Positions 49,131 to 61,254 of a DNA stretch of 64,000 bases are shown here, in pieces. Under the pieces are notes generated by a model. The model was given only the letters and a program-made list of their open reading frames with translations, searched no databases and was not told where the DNA came from. Location: contig JBAJFG010000089.1 of NCBI GenBank assembly GCA_037903475.1, positions 1-64,000 on the forward strand. Reading direction: 5' to 3'. The position numbers were made by a program, and so were the translations under genes. This DNA comes from Ancylostoma caninum (Eukaryota > Nematoda > Chromadorea > Rhabditida > Ancylostomatidae). The stretch's first letter is position 1, and each line of letters opens with the position of its first letter.

Positions 49131-51972
49131 TTAGGTTGGTGCAAAAATAATGCTCGTTTTCATGCCTTTGATTCCGAACCTCATAACTCCTTTCAGAATC
49201 GATCTTTTTCAAAGGGCTTAGAACTACTGGAATCCGCAAACCTTTTACAATAATAAAGTTGCTCTCCGACTACCGTGCAGTTCTGACAGGCCCTTCTAGC
49301 ATCGACGAACTTCCGGAGGGCAATTTTGGTATCACTTTAGTTTTCGAGAAAATTCTCCCAGAAGAAGTCGTCCAGGTCCTCGGGGAAGTGGTAGTCGGTG
49401 AGCGAGAAGTTTGATGATTATGATGTAGAAGTCCGAGCTTCTTAGCTCAGTCGCCCCAACCTGTCAATTATCTGCCGTGCAGGGTGTGCCTTTGAGTTTT
49501 GACCGAATCGAATGAAATTCGGATATTTATTTGAATGTTCGAATATTCGAAAATTCGGAGGTTCCGAAAAATTCGAAAGTTCGAGTATTCGAAAATTCGG
49601 TGGTCCCAAAAAATTCGAAAATTCGAATATTCGAAAATTCGGTGGCCCCGCAATATTCGAAAGTTCGAATATTCGAAAATTCGAGGGTCCGGGATTATTC
49701 GAAAATTCGAATATTCGAAAATTTTAGGAAGAAAATTCGAATATTTGGAATTGTTTTGCTTCGCAACTGTTATTTCTGTTCCATTTTCTCGATGAAGAAC
49801 CATTCCGATTGAAACCCCAGTCCAATTTCCCATTTCAATCTCAATTTTCGCAAAAACCTGCTCATATCTTTGCACGCATTCGAAAGTCACCAACTGCATT
49901 TGAAAGCTTTGAAACTGCAATCCTACGAGGTATACGGCATTGGCGACGATGATTTCTCCGGTAAAACATACGTATGTACTTTTCTAGACACTTGAGAAAC
50001 CAGGAGTTTCAACCAAACTTCAAATTATTCAAGCCTTTCCTCCAGAACTATGTAAGTGAACTGCAAACTACAACAATAACTTTTACACAGCATTCCTCCT
50101 TACATTTTGCTGATTTCCGACTACTGCTTCATTGGAACTCTTCCTAAGTACATGTTATGGAATTCGAAGTTCACACAATATCTTGAGATCCTCTTATTAT
50201 CCTTTCTGCCCAAACATACTCTGACTTCTTGTTATAGAAGTTCCGTTGGTTTTGACATTCAACGTACAAGCATGCAGTTGGATCCGATAAACAGAAGTAA
50301 TAATGATGAACGGGATAACACGCAGTGTTTTTTTAATTTCGCTGACGCTTTTTTGTTGATAGCTGGAAGCTCATTCATGATCAAGGTAACTGAACCACTG
50401 TACCCAACATTATTTTTACCGCGTCAAAACCTCTACATTCACTACCATAACTCGTTTTGTTAAACTACAACACACAGATATTAAAGCGAAAGCCTTTTCA
50501 CGTTCGAAGGGTTTCATCCACTTTACGATCCTTTAATGATGGTTACAGACCTCAAGTGAGATAAACGTTCTTAAGCTCAGGAATTTCAACCAGTTGCAAT
50601 TCTAAAACGGATGAGGGACCAACTCCACAGCAGCACAAGCTTCCACTCATGAGAACGTTGTGAGAAATTCCAAAACGGTAGATGAAACTTACTACCCGAA
50701 AAGTTTCATGCCCGTCGTGATTGGCAAACATATTGCCTTGTTCGCCTACGTGCATAGGTACAAAATGTTTTTACCAAATGGAATGTTATTCGAATAAATA
50801 TTCGAACATTCGAATATTCGAAAGTTCGGATATTCGAAAATCCGGGGTTCCCAAAAAATTCGAAAATTCGATGGCCCCGCAATATTCGAAAGTTCGAATA
50901 TTCGAAAATTGGAGGGTCCGGGATTATTCGAAAATTCGAAAATTCGATGGTTCGCAAAAATTCGGAAATTCGAATATTCGAAAATTCGGGGGTTCCCAAA
51001 AATTCGGAAATTCGAATATTCGAAAAATATTTTCGAATGTAAAACTCTAGTGTGCCTGTACGGTGCCGTGTAGGACTGCAGAATCCATTTTACTGAGCAA
51101 CGCTGGGATCACACAGTGAAGCTTCTAATTTATTTCATTTACACCTTGAAAGTACTTACCAGATTAGGAGGAATGAATGAGCTGCAGTGAGCAATTTTTG
51201 CAGCAGGTCACCACAAAGTCACTGTGACCTTATTTTGGTGTTGCTTTGATTTCTGGGAGGGTTTCGGTGCATCTTTCTCGTCCAACTGTTGAGCAAGACA
51301 CTTCATTTTGTCGAAGAGGGTCTATACGTCATATGTAACTACTGAGCGACCGACTGTTTGGTCGCAATTCTTTCACTACAAAGGCACGAAGCAGACCTCT
51401 CAACGAGGATCAATGTGGTACTGGTTCAGTATGCGCGACATCAAGTCGTCAAGCTTTTTCATCCTCCCATTCTTACTGAAGGGAGGGATGGTCCGACAAC
51501 AATTACCGGCGATGTTCTGCGAAACCAAATATGTTGTTTTGAATGGGTGCTCTTCGTGGATTGCCATCAGTTGGGGATCGTAAACCCCAGGAAGATCAAT
51601 GCGACATTCCTTACTTTCGAAGCAAGACGCTCCACGTCAAAAAATCCGGAGGCAGCTTTGCGATATGCGTTTGCTTACACTTCCTTAGCTAAAACTATGG
51701 TGGCATTTCGACCGGCTCTTGCTGCGATATCGGCGAATTTTAGCTTGCTGAAGTGAGTTTGGCAAAAAGCTGGTTTTGGCGCCTTTCGTTCCACTACTAA
51801 AATTTCACCAAAAACATGAACTTCGCTCAAAATGCATGAGATATTTGAAAAGGCCATGAAATTTGCTACAAAACCATGTGCAACGTCTCTTACCGATGAT
51901 GAGAAACACCGGAAGTTTTTTGCACCGAAGATGAAGCAACGAAAAACGCGCATTATTTTTGCACCAACCTAA
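49131..51972 (-). mobile_element. mariner-like element nested in the hAT-like element
   Basis: Ends are TTAGGTTGGTGCAAAAATAA and its inverse, each flanked by TA. Near the left end the minus strand encodes LTDYHFPEDLDDFFWENF. This matches the C-terminal catalytic region of mariner transposases, where the third acidic residue sits in the TDYHFF motif, and shows that the gene reads right to left. The rest of the transposase is broken by stops and by the insertion at 49475-51063. Confidence 0.8.
49475..51063. mobile_element. Third-level insert with TTCGAATATTCGAA arrays at both sides
   Basis: The left end CCGTGCAGGGTGTGCC and, inverted, the right end CCGTACAGGCACAC are followed inward by a GAGTTTT match. 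Arrays of ATTCGAATATTCGAAAATTC units run at 49510-49745 and 50785-51030, both in the same orientation. The 1-kb centre has one 118-codon frame (50107-50463) of no recognised family. The boundaries are inferred from imperfect inverted ends, and no clean target duplication was seen. Confidence 0.55.
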
Positions 51973-53034
51973 TACATTTGCAATCTGGGAAGGGATTCAC
52001 AATGGATCCCGTTGGAGCCAGTTAGTGAGGGAGGAAGGAGGAGAAGAACAGTGTCTGGAGAACGTGGAACACAAGCAGCCTAAATATCACGCGAAACATC
52101 AGGCGCCATCGGCGCCAATGTGGAGCTGGGGATCATCGTCTGACTAAAACAGCGACAACTGTGATGTAGCCTTATGCTTTTGTTGAGTTGAAGGAAAGCC
52201 TGCATCATGCGTTGCTTCGCAAGAATACTTGATACTCTTACCATGGCACGTCACAATTCCGTGGAAATTTTATATAAGTTCACCCAACATTTCTGTGGAA
52301 CCTTGTTTTTTTTTGAGGATTTTGAGGAGAGCAGGGCACTTTTATGGCATATTTGGAACAATGATGAGGACCATCGAAATTGCGACGGTGAATAGCGGTT
52401 GGACGTCAATTTTAGCGCCATTGTTGTGAACTCATATACATTGCGCATCGAAACACGTGAACCCTCTTCAGGATAGATAAATACCCCGAAAACAAATACC
52501 TCGTCTCCCTCCATAATTTTCCGGGCTAAAAACCCGTAAAACGTAAAACGGAAGGCCAAAAATGGGCGAAAAACGGAAAGCGTAAAACGGAAAACGGAAA
52601 ATTCCGCACACCCCTGATGGGAGTTCAGGTTCCTAAACTCATTTTAAGGATAGGTAAACTCAAGTTATCCTAGAATAGGGAGATAGCTTGTCTAACTTAT
52701 GATGTCTCGGGAGTGCAGGTGTCATCTACAAATTACAGGTAGAACTACAATGACTATGTTCAGGCTAAACAATATCCAAATTTTTGAAATCCTTGTAATT
52801 CTGGAAGAAAAGACTAGAAAACTTGTAGAAAACTTTAATAGCTCATTGACCTAGCCCGTACATTCGCGTCGTCGTTTGCACGCACGCAAAACGTTGTTTC
52901 TGAAGACTATCACAAATATATACAGAAAATCAGCATTAACAACACATTTGTACAAAGAGAAATGTTGGTAGAGACACTAGACTAGTCGCTGCTGCTCTTA
53001 GGCAGCCACCCTACGCTTCACAGCCACGTACTCA

Positions 53035-56000
53035 TCAGCCAAGTCGTTGAACAACCGCGGGCAAGTGCCTGGAATACACTCTGACTTCATTTGGTAAACT
53101 ATCAAAAGGCTCAACTACTGCCGAGTTTTCGTTCGCACCTGTGTATTGAATATGAGCGAGGCTTGTCATGCCGGTTTGTTGGCAAATAATAGTGAACATC
53201 CTCTTCGACATTGCTCGGCAAGATGGACAGTCACCGTCGTAGCAGTGGACGTTGCAGCGATCAGAGACACAAGCCAAGATCTGTAATAGTATCACATCTG
53301 TCAGCATGGTTACCAGTGCAGAAGCACGATGTTATCTTGAATGTGGAGAGGTCATGCGGCAAAGAATATATGCTACAAGAGACGTAGAATCCATACACTC
53401 TGAAAAGGTTTTCTAGGTACTTTGAGCGTCAATTGTTACTGCACGGGTGTGTACTATCGTGAGGGAAAACGAGCCGGAGACTTCCCGCCCTTCATGATCA
53501 ACTCGTCCTCGGTAGCATTCAAATTCTGTATGCTTATGTATAGTGAAATCGCGCGCGAAGGGAACGAGTCAACCGTTGAGGGCGGGAGGAGGATTCGAAC
53601 GGACCAATCGCAGAACCATGCCACGCCCCGTTTTCCCTCACGATGATATACACCCTTACTGCACCTGAAAACGAAGTCGCGCCGCATCATCTACGCGACG
53701 CGGTATGCTAGTTGAGCGCTTTGGTTCTCGTGCGTGATCGAGATTGCTTCTGGCTAAATACACAGACATAAAGGAACTAGCGATGGGAGAAACAAACCAA
53801 GTAGCAGTACCGACCATGCTCGAGAACAGCAACACTCAGCAGGTCTGCCGCGCCGCGTAGGTGCTGCAGCACGGCCTCGTTTTCAGGGGTGCAATAATAA
53901 TTAGCGTCCTCTCTATGGTGATCACATTTTCCTCTATGAAATGCACAGCTTCCGGTGACTTTCGTTAATATTTCTTTTTTATACAAATTCATCTCATATT
54001 TCAATTCCTCAGCTTTTGATCAATCCCGCTTCTTTTTTCCATTTTGCTCTGATCAACATTTGGAGTTTCAGTTACCAATTCTAAGAAAATGAACTCTTGC
54101 TTCGGATTATGACACCCTCAATCTTTTCAGATAGACATGGTTAGGATCCAGAACCGGGTGATTACTGAGATTTTCCATGGTAAATGTACTAACGAACAAA
54201 AATGTATCCTTTACCTGGCTCCCATCAACATGTTTAATCAAGTGTGATGTTGTTTACACCTAGTTGCTACCCATAAGCAAGTAAACCCATGGGTATGAGA
54301 TTACCCATCCCTCCACTCCAGCATTCGGGCCCAGAAGGCGACTTTCTTAAGGCAGCACCCACGATAATCTTCACCTTAAAACTTTTGAGAGTTTTCGAAC
54401 CTCAGGCATTGTCCCGACAATTCTGTGATGGAAATACTGTCAGAAACCCCGCATTTCATGAGATGTCACAAGTATAACATCAGTTCAACATTTCGAACCC
54501 AGCCTGCTGGTACGAGTTGACCTGCGGCGCAGAAATAGCCGTGGGGCGATATTGGAACGAATCAGCTGTTTTCACATATAATCGCTCAGTTTTTCTTCGA
54601 AAAAATTTTGTTAAGCGGAATCAGGGCGCAGCACCAGGTGGTCATTGACCACCAGGACTTAGTAGCGTCCTGCAGATTCAGGGGGCTTAGCACCAATGTC
54701 CGGGGCGTAGCCGACCGCTAATCGTCTACTGATGTTAGACACAAGCAGATTTCAGAGATGCACGTCTGAAGGATCATCAAAATCGTGGCTGAAGATCACT
54801 GTCGTTCAACCAATTGCTACATACCTACCCTGCACTCTGGTGCGCTCCAATGATAATCAGGTGTTGCTCAACCTGTAGGAGACGTATCATGTTGGAATTT
54901 TGACTGTGGATGCGCACTACACCAACAAGTATCCCCCCAAAGTGGCACACTTCGTTTCTGAGAAACCGTCTTCGTTTTTGGAAGAAACCGTCATCAATGG
55001 TCAAAAAGTGGCTTTTGACCATTTTTTGACCATTAATGACGGTTTTTTTCAAAAACGAAGACGGTTTCTCAAAAAAGAAAGATGCTACTTTGGGGGAGAG
55101 TTGATACCACCTAAGTGCTTTTCTTGGAGTTGATAGCTTATCGGAACACTTCCTCAAACGAGAGAAATTTCCTGGGAAAGTTCCAGATTTGAGAGAAAAA
55201 AACCACGCTCCGATGACAATTTCCTGTATCTGACAGGTCCTATAACAAGTTTCAACAAGTTCCAGCGGGATCAAGCAGTTCCGTACTGAGATCGGTTTTT
55301 TTTTTTCGAAGATTTTAGCTTGAATTTTAGGTTGTCTTCGCTAAATGGTACGCATTTCTTGCTGAAACATCATTCGTCGTCTCACTAACGCTTATTTAAG
55401 TCACTTTTTAGTGCTATCTGCTTTTCCTGAAAGAACCCTAGTGTGTATTTACTTAGTAGCCCATTTCGGAATCCGACTGGACTTAGTACTCCCCAACCGA
55501 CACTGACCACCTAGTGCTGAGCCCTGAGCGGAATTTTAAGAACCATTCTTACACTACTATGACTGCAGCTGTCTGTTTTCATTCTAATACTACTTTCCAC
55601 TAGCTGTTTTCCATTTTCTCTTTTCATAACATCCATTTCTTCCTATTTCGTGTGTTTGTACTATATCTTTTCCATTCTTTCCCACATATACTCGTTTTTT
55701 CTTCACCAGTAAGTCTGTGCAGCCCACACTTCATTTTCTTCAGATTTGTGTTCTTTTCTGACTTGAATATGCTGCAAAACCACGAAAATATCCAAATCCG
55801 TTGAGGAAATACGTGGCGATCAAGTCAGTGTTATCGACTTTTTGCCCTACCCCATGCCTGACAACTCGACCGTTTTGTTCAATCGCAGCAAATTCAGAGT
55901 ATCCGAAAATTGTTTTTCTGTTACTTTCAAGTGGAATTGAACCTCATATTCGTGTTCTTCATGATCGAAAGCCCAAGGTTATCTTGAAATCTTGGGGTTG

Positions 56001-58144
56001 AAAATTTTCGTGGGTGCTGCTTTTAAGTGTAGTGATGAGACGCAGGAGTTTTGCCCGAATGGGCATCCTACTAAACTAGGGATTAGGTTTAAAAAATAAA
56101 AAATAATCTAGCACCATTAAAATGAGAGATAAGAACAATTCAACCGTAATTAACCTCGTATATAATATTCTGTACAGCATTAAAAGCTATTGAACCATCA
56201 GCTGTATAATAAAAAGCTCAAAAAATACCAGTTAAAATCTGGAAGAAGCAAGTGTTACCTGTTTAAGATCTCCAGCAGTGAGGCATGTTTGCACGCAACC
56301 TTCCAGTTTAGGGCAGAGGCCAGCTGAAATCAAATTTGGAAAGGAACCTTACAAAAATAACAACACAGCTTAGAGATTAACTAAAGCTCACAAGTCTGTT
56401 CTCCTTGCGCCAAAGCGCTCATCTGTTCGATGGCGTAGTGGCACTGTTTGCAGGACCGGCACTCATCGGTGCACTTCGCCGCGATGCACACCATGTCGAA
56501 TCTGTGGTGGCACAATCCATGAACAAGCTCCATAGCGGATTCTAGGGCATTACTCACTTTTCCACTAGTGCACCGAACAGCTCCGACTTCGAGGAGTTTG
56601 TCACCACTCGTCGCACCACGTCTGAAACATCGGGGATTGCTGAAGAGCGTGAACATCAGGAATCAAGGATCTGCCACCCTGGGACATGATATGCGACATT
56701 CTACACGTCTCTTTCCACACCCCTTTCTTCTGTGATGATGTGTGCTTCCGGCTTCGAAGTTGGGCTCCCAATATGGTCAAGTTACACTTTCCCTGTGCTC
56801 CACGAAGAAAATGTCAAGTTATCCTTCTCTAATGACAACTTACTTTCCTTCCCAGTCATTAGACAACTCGTCCAGTCCCCCGCGCATATCCCACAGCATT
56901 TCCATAAATTGACCAATCACTCATCCTCCCTTCCGACGTTAAACACACCACCCACGTTAAAAATGTTGTCGATTTTTTCACCTAAAATATTTCTGTGAGA
57001 CTCAGTGGGACAACAACGTTGAGAGAGGAATTCACATTGCGTTAGAGGATATTTTAGGCGTCATCGCACTGCACTGTTGGTGAGATTGGTAACGGAAACA
57101 AAAACTCGCTTCGCTTAGCTACAAAGGCACCATCCCCCTTCAGAATCGATTTTGAGATTTTTGCGTGAGAAGAATCTCCAGTGGCAGCTGATTACAGCCA
57201 TATATGTGATTCCGTAAAAAACTGCCAAAAAACCCGTTTTCAGGCTCCAATTATAGAGGAGCATGTGGGCGGGACCAATGCAAAATTACAGATTTCACCT
57301 CATGTATTCCTTTGCTCGTCACGCATGGAGCGCAGTTTCTATTCTTATGAGAAATGAATGAGGAACACTTACGAGAATTCGGAATTTCCCTAGGAGGAAT
57401 GTTAGCGGGAGTGTATCATCGAAACAGTGCTTTGCTCCGCCCCTTGGCTCCGCCCACAGGCTCCACAAGAATTGGGACCGAAATCGGGCTTTTTCGGCAG
57501 TTTTGCAAAGAATCACAGATACCATTATGATCAGCAGCTCCTGCTCCTGGGGATTTTTTTTTCTCATGGAAATCTCAAAAGCAATTCCGAAGTGTGACGG
57601 TGCGTTTAAAGAATATTGGCAATAGGGTAACTGCCGTCCTGCATTCATTCTCTGTCCCACACCCATGTGATTTAAACATTGAATTTTGGGGTTTTATGTA
57701 AACCAGTTGTACATCTATGCATATTAACTTCACTTATATCGAAACAGAGTGAAACGATGTTGGAGAATTTCTTGAAAATGCTCGCGATCTTTAGCTATAC
57801 CAGGGGAGAAGCACACGGTTGCTACCATCTTGGGATGCATCATAACCTTAGATAGTAATACGCAGGTACTGGCAGTGAGTATCCGCCTGTTTCTTTTTTT
57901 AACTTGTTTACTTCATACCTACCTCTATCCACCTATGAACAATCCCGTGCTATTAGTGTAAATTGCGGGACTACTTGATAAGTTTCTGGTAGTAAGTACC
58001 CATGTTCAAACCTCGATCAAGGCACTTGTGGACTGCGCACTGGGTCAACGTTCCACATGGAGTCCTTGAGTGAACTACAGTGGCTAGAAGTGCAAACGAT
58101 GCAAAGACCAGTGATCCCGTGGACGTTTGCAAGGCGGCTTGCAT
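53035..58144 (-). CDS. Secreted cysteine-rich protein, 205 aa, 5 exons (unknown family)
   Basis: Exons on the minus strand: 58144-58012, 56621-56558, 56501-56392, 56323-56259, 53280-53035. Junction phases are consistent throughout and the last exon ends TGA. The start ATG at 58144 opens a clear signal peptide: [10 protein letters not shown], then the hydrophobic [16 protein letters not shown], with cleavage likely before RTPCG. The mature part has regularly spaced Cys: [12 protein letters not shown], then [27 protein letters not shown] and [18 protein letters not shown], followed by a Cys-poor tail rich in charged residues. This is the pattern of a disulphide-bonded extracellular protein. I do not recognise the family. 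The exon 1 donor could be GTTTGA at 58011 or GTACTT about 12 bp further on; both keep phase. Intron 4 (2.98 kb) contains a foldback and a nested transposon pair; intron 1 contains a foldback at 57206-57517. Confidence 0.8.
53445..53655. mobile_element. 211-bp foldback element with 9-bp target duplication
   Basis: The ends GGGTGTGTACTATCGTGAGG and, inverted, CCTCACGATGATATACACCC enclose a GC-rich centre. TTACTGCAC flanks it exactly at 53436-53444 and 53656-53664. Size, GGG ends and 9-bp duplication match the element at 25144-25357, though the sequence differs. It sits in intron 4 of the Cys-rich secreted protein gene. Confidence 0.82.
54351..56020. mobile_element. GGCAGCAC-ended element split by a hAT-like insertion
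   Basis: The left end GGCAGCACCCACGATAATCT is mirrored by AAAATTTTCGTGGGTGCTGC at the right. Both halves outside the hAT-like insertion match the single uninterrupted segment at 39375-39800 in the same order. This shows the hAT-like copy arrived later. Confidence 0.75.
54622..55526. mobile_element. hAT-like non-autonomous element, copy 2, with 8-bp duplication
   Basis: It has CAGGGCGCAGCACCAGG and GCTGAGCCCTG ends, and AGCGGAAT at 54614-54621 and 55527-55534. It is reversed relative to copy 1 and has the same internal hairpin (about 54947-55085). It is inserted inside the larger repeat 54351-56020, which itself lies in intron 4 of the Cys-rich secreted protein gene. Confidence 0.88.
57206..57517. 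mobile_element. Foldback of the same family, copy C (intact arms)
   Basis: TGTGATTCCGTAAAAAACTG at the left mirrors CAGTTTTGCAAAGAATCACA at the right. The GTGGGCGG blocks also mirror each other. It lies in intron 1 of the Cys-rich secreted protein gene. Confidence 0.75.
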
Positions 58145-58560
58145 TGCGACGTGAACTGAAATGTCTGTGCGGTGTAGGAAAAGAAGCACACGATCCCTAT
58201 CTTCGGAAACAGCGTAATTCACACATAATGAATGCTGTGCGAGAAAACTATGAGCGCCGCAGGCTGTTCTCGAGCCACGCCTTTGATGGTAGAGACAGAG
58301 AGTTCAAAGGTCAGAAAACACTCCTGAGTTGATGGATCAAGTTCTGAGGGCAAGTTTTACATTTGAATTTTCATTTGAATTTTGAATTTTGAACAAAAAA
58401 ACGGAACAAAAACGAAATTGAATTTTGCATTCCAAAATGCACTAAAAACTGCCAGGAAATTTCGTGTCTCAGAGCTCCAGCTTAAAGAGAGTACTCGTTG
58501 AAATAACTGATTCAATAGGGTCATAGCAGCCGTAACAGCAACAGAACAGCAACATGTAAA

Positions 58561-59022
58561 GGCAGCACTCACGGAAATTCTCACTTCTAAAATGAGTCGC
58601 TTACCATGCAGCAGGCTGCTGGACAATCGCAACAGTAAATTGAACACCGTGGACGGCCGCTTATCTGCGAAAATACTGCACATCTGCCGCCCTGGGCAAA
58701 AGGATTTCGTCGCGCCAGCTAACGCCGTTCACAGGTGGTGCGCATGTGGTTTAGTGGAGGCTCCGTCCGGAAGCACACGTAATCTGCTCAAATTTTGTCT
58801 TCTGAATAAGTGTGAAGAAACGGCATAATATTGCGGGACCGGGGATAGCCGCGAGGGCAAGTGAGGGACTGTCTGGCAGGGCACGCGGGGGGGGGAGGTT
58901 CCACCTGCAGTCAACCCCACGATTGCCTGAAACGCTGTTTCATCGTTGTCGATGAGTTCATCGTCCCTAAATATCCTATATACCGCGAAATCTTCATCCC
59001 AAAAATTTCCGTGGATGCTGCC
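58561..59022. mobile_element. GGCAGCACTCAC element, copy 2
   Basis: The ends GGCAGCACTCACGGAAATTC and AAATTTCCGTGGATGCTGCC are inverted repeats. It is near-identical in layout to 10501-10920 and lies about 400 bp upstream of the start codon of the Cys-rich secreted protein gene. Confidence 0.8.
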
Positions 59023-59568
59023 ATTAATCAAAACTGCAACATTTACATTAGATTTGGATCAGAACTGCAGTATTCACGTAAGGTGCTCATTTCAAACATT
59101 TCTAATCCGTTCATTATCAGCGCCAAATGTGCCGTCTCGTTGGTTTTCTTCTCGCATTACTGAGCCCAGTACTGGGACTATTTTGTTCAAGCCACTTTAT
59201 TGGGTTACCTTTTAGTGTTATAATGTGTTTACCAAGCCTATCAAATCCATGTTCATAAATGGAAGGAAAATTTCTACAAGTGCAAGCCTAAGGACGTATA
59301 TATTCCCCACAGTGCGACATGGTTCTCCACATCGCGGCTTCAATCGAAAGCCGCATCACAGCAAAAGAAGTCAACTAGTTCTGGCGAAAAATGAAACGAC
59401 GAACCCCCCCCCCCCCCGATTAATGATTTTGTTTGTTTCTTCCAGAAAAAAAGAATTAAAAAATCGGTCCAGTGTACCCTTATCGAGCATGGAAGCTGAT
59501 CAGCTACTTTTGCCGCACCATGGCACTCGGTTAGGGCGCAATATGAGGTCGTCTAACTGATCAGACTA

Positions 59569-59816
59569 CAGTGGGCTGCAATGACGGTGGCCCATCTGCG
59601 GCGTCGAGAAGGACGCCGGGATCGGTGTCATCGCTGCCGTAGTGCTATTTCTAGAGTCTTTTCTACTCGATTTGGTTGAAAATCCTTGAAATCGGGTAGG
59701 AAAGCTGCCAGAAATTGCATATCAGCAGCAGAATACACAGGTTACGGCATGCGCGGCGTGGTTGCGCGACGTCCTTCTCGAGGTCGCAGATAGGCCAACG
59801 CCATTGACGTCCACTG
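59569..59816. mobile_element. TA-flanked foldback element
   Basis: CAGTGGGCTGCAATGACGGT at the left mirrors the right end, which reads CAGTGGACGTCAATGGCGTT when inverted; TA sits at both sides. Both arms continue through TATCTGCG/CATCTGCG and CTCGAGAAGGACG blocks. A single related arm is at 32440-32490. Confidence 0.7.
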
Positions 59817-60225
59817 TACGTGGATCTGGGACATGGGACACTTTTAATTTGATACAATAACCACTTTATTTTCTAAGCTCACAACGCAATAGTTTATAAT
59901 TCAGGAGGAATCCAGCAACAAATATAAAGGAGAGTTAGAAAACTAATCTTTGCTCTCCTTATTCATGGCGTGGCACCCATGCGAAAACAGAGGTGTGATA
60001 CACTTGTACAGAAAGTGAGGAACAGATTATCCGCTCTAATGACAAACGAGTGAACGCTCGCAAACAAAAAGCTTTCAAATCCAAATGCTGTCTATGCAAA
60101 AATGGCAGTCATTGGGTTAAGCTTTATATTATATCTATAGGCATTACCTATTATGCTAGCATAATGCCCATGTATTCTACTGATATCCTTGCGAAGTCTC
60201 ACTGGAAGCTGCTGATAACGGGCGC

Positions 60226-60469
60226 TAAAGGGCAACTTATACTAGATGCGTGCGACTGACGCGCGTGCGTCTATATGATGAAGAATAGGGCCCAGTCGCA
60301 TCGCAGTCGCAGCTCAGACGCACGCGTTTACGGCCTCGCGACGGCCGGGTGTTTTTGTCATTAAGGATGTACATGCCGTGTTGACCGGTCTTCTTCGAAA
60401 ATCCCTTGCAAATGAATGCGTGCGACTGACGCGCGACTGACGCACGCAGCTAGTATAAATTACCCTTAA
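60226..60469. mobile_element. Foldback with GACTGACGCGCG blocks
   Basis: GGGCAACTTATACTAGATGC at the left mirrors GCTAGTATAAATTACCC at the right, followed inward by GCGTGCG and GACTGACGCGCG in both arms. A related start, GGGCAATTTACGCCAGATGC, occurs at 43137. Confidence 0.7.
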
Positions 60470-61254
60470 GGGGGCCACGCTTCCGGAACCGGATTAGTGC
60501 GAAGAATGAATGGTCATTTTTCATTAAACTTTACTGAATACCTCATTGCATATCGCTCTAGAAATATTCTTGTAAAGCTCAATAATGTCACTGATGTTGA
60601 TCAAGCCATGCAAGACTGGTTTCAATGGCTGCTTCAAGACTGGCCAAGAGAAAGTGAACACATTTCAACAAGAAAACAAGAGTTAATTAGTGTGTTCTGA
60701 CGAATAAAAGGATCCGAGAATCGCACATATAAACTGTAGCAGCAGTTAGACGATAGATGGCGGTGTGGATCTGATACTTGATAGAGAAGAGCGGGGGAAC
60801 GGGACCCACATGAGATTTCTGGTTGATTTATATACAAAGACACGAAAGGCGGGGCACGTGTCCTCTCCTACGAGAACAGTGTAGCAGTGGAGTGGAACGA
60901 ACTACAATGTTCTTCACGGGGTCGAATTTTAAAGCGTGAAACCAGCACCTCTCGAGGTCAGGCTGGGCGCCGAACGAAACTGCGCTTGTTCAGCGCGGGT
61001 TTTCTGCTAAACGGCTGCCCTCCTCGAAGTCTCGAGATCCATCTTGGGAATGTTGGAGAGCTACTCACAAATGGCTATGAGAAAAGAGAGAAAGTGGTTC
61101 CGCAGCAGAACGATCTAGCTCACTGTAAGCGATTCTTTATAGGTGTTATCTCACAAGGATCAGTGAAGTCACTTGTTTCGGTACAGACCTGTTTTGGTCT
61201 CGCCATACGATTTCCCTACGACAACATGTGCGGTTAGCCGTTTTCTCACTTTCT

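Larger units (their letters stand above)
48689..52616. mobile_element. hAT-like element, 3.9 kb, carrying other transposons
   Basis: The left end CAGGGATGTGCGGAA and the inverted right end CAGGGGTGTGCGGAA are followed inward by matching AAAACGTAAAACGGAAGGCC runs. ATGGGAGT flanks it at 48681-48688 and 52617-52624. CAGGG ends with an 8-bp duplication are the hAT signature. No hAT transposase was seen, so it is probably non-autonomous. Most of its length is later insertions. Confidence 0.85.
59023..61254. other. Intergenic, apart from foldbacks at 59569 and 60226
   Basis: It includes a poly-C tract near 59405. A 116-codon frame at 60887-61237 shows no family match and could be upstream of, or part of, the small secreted-protein gene. 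Confidence 0.4.

Noticed and set aside
49512..49920. Repetitive Ile/Arg/Phe/Glu-rich ORFs on both strands
   Set aside because: They translate the TTCGAATATTCGAA array and are not genes.
53585..53620. tRNA-like GGATTCGAAC on the plus strand
   Set aside because: It lies within the 211-bp foldback, with no D-arm or anticodon arm at the right spacing.
56381..56656. Single 91-codon minus-strand ORF as a gene
   Set aside because: It reads through an intron. The phase-consistent model uses two exons here (56621-56558 and 56501-56392) in a different frame for the first.
57971..58222. Full 83-codon ORF including residues before MQAALQ and after CLDR
   Set aside because: Only 58144-58012 is supported. 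The upstream part precedes the signal peptide and the downstream part follows a splice donor.
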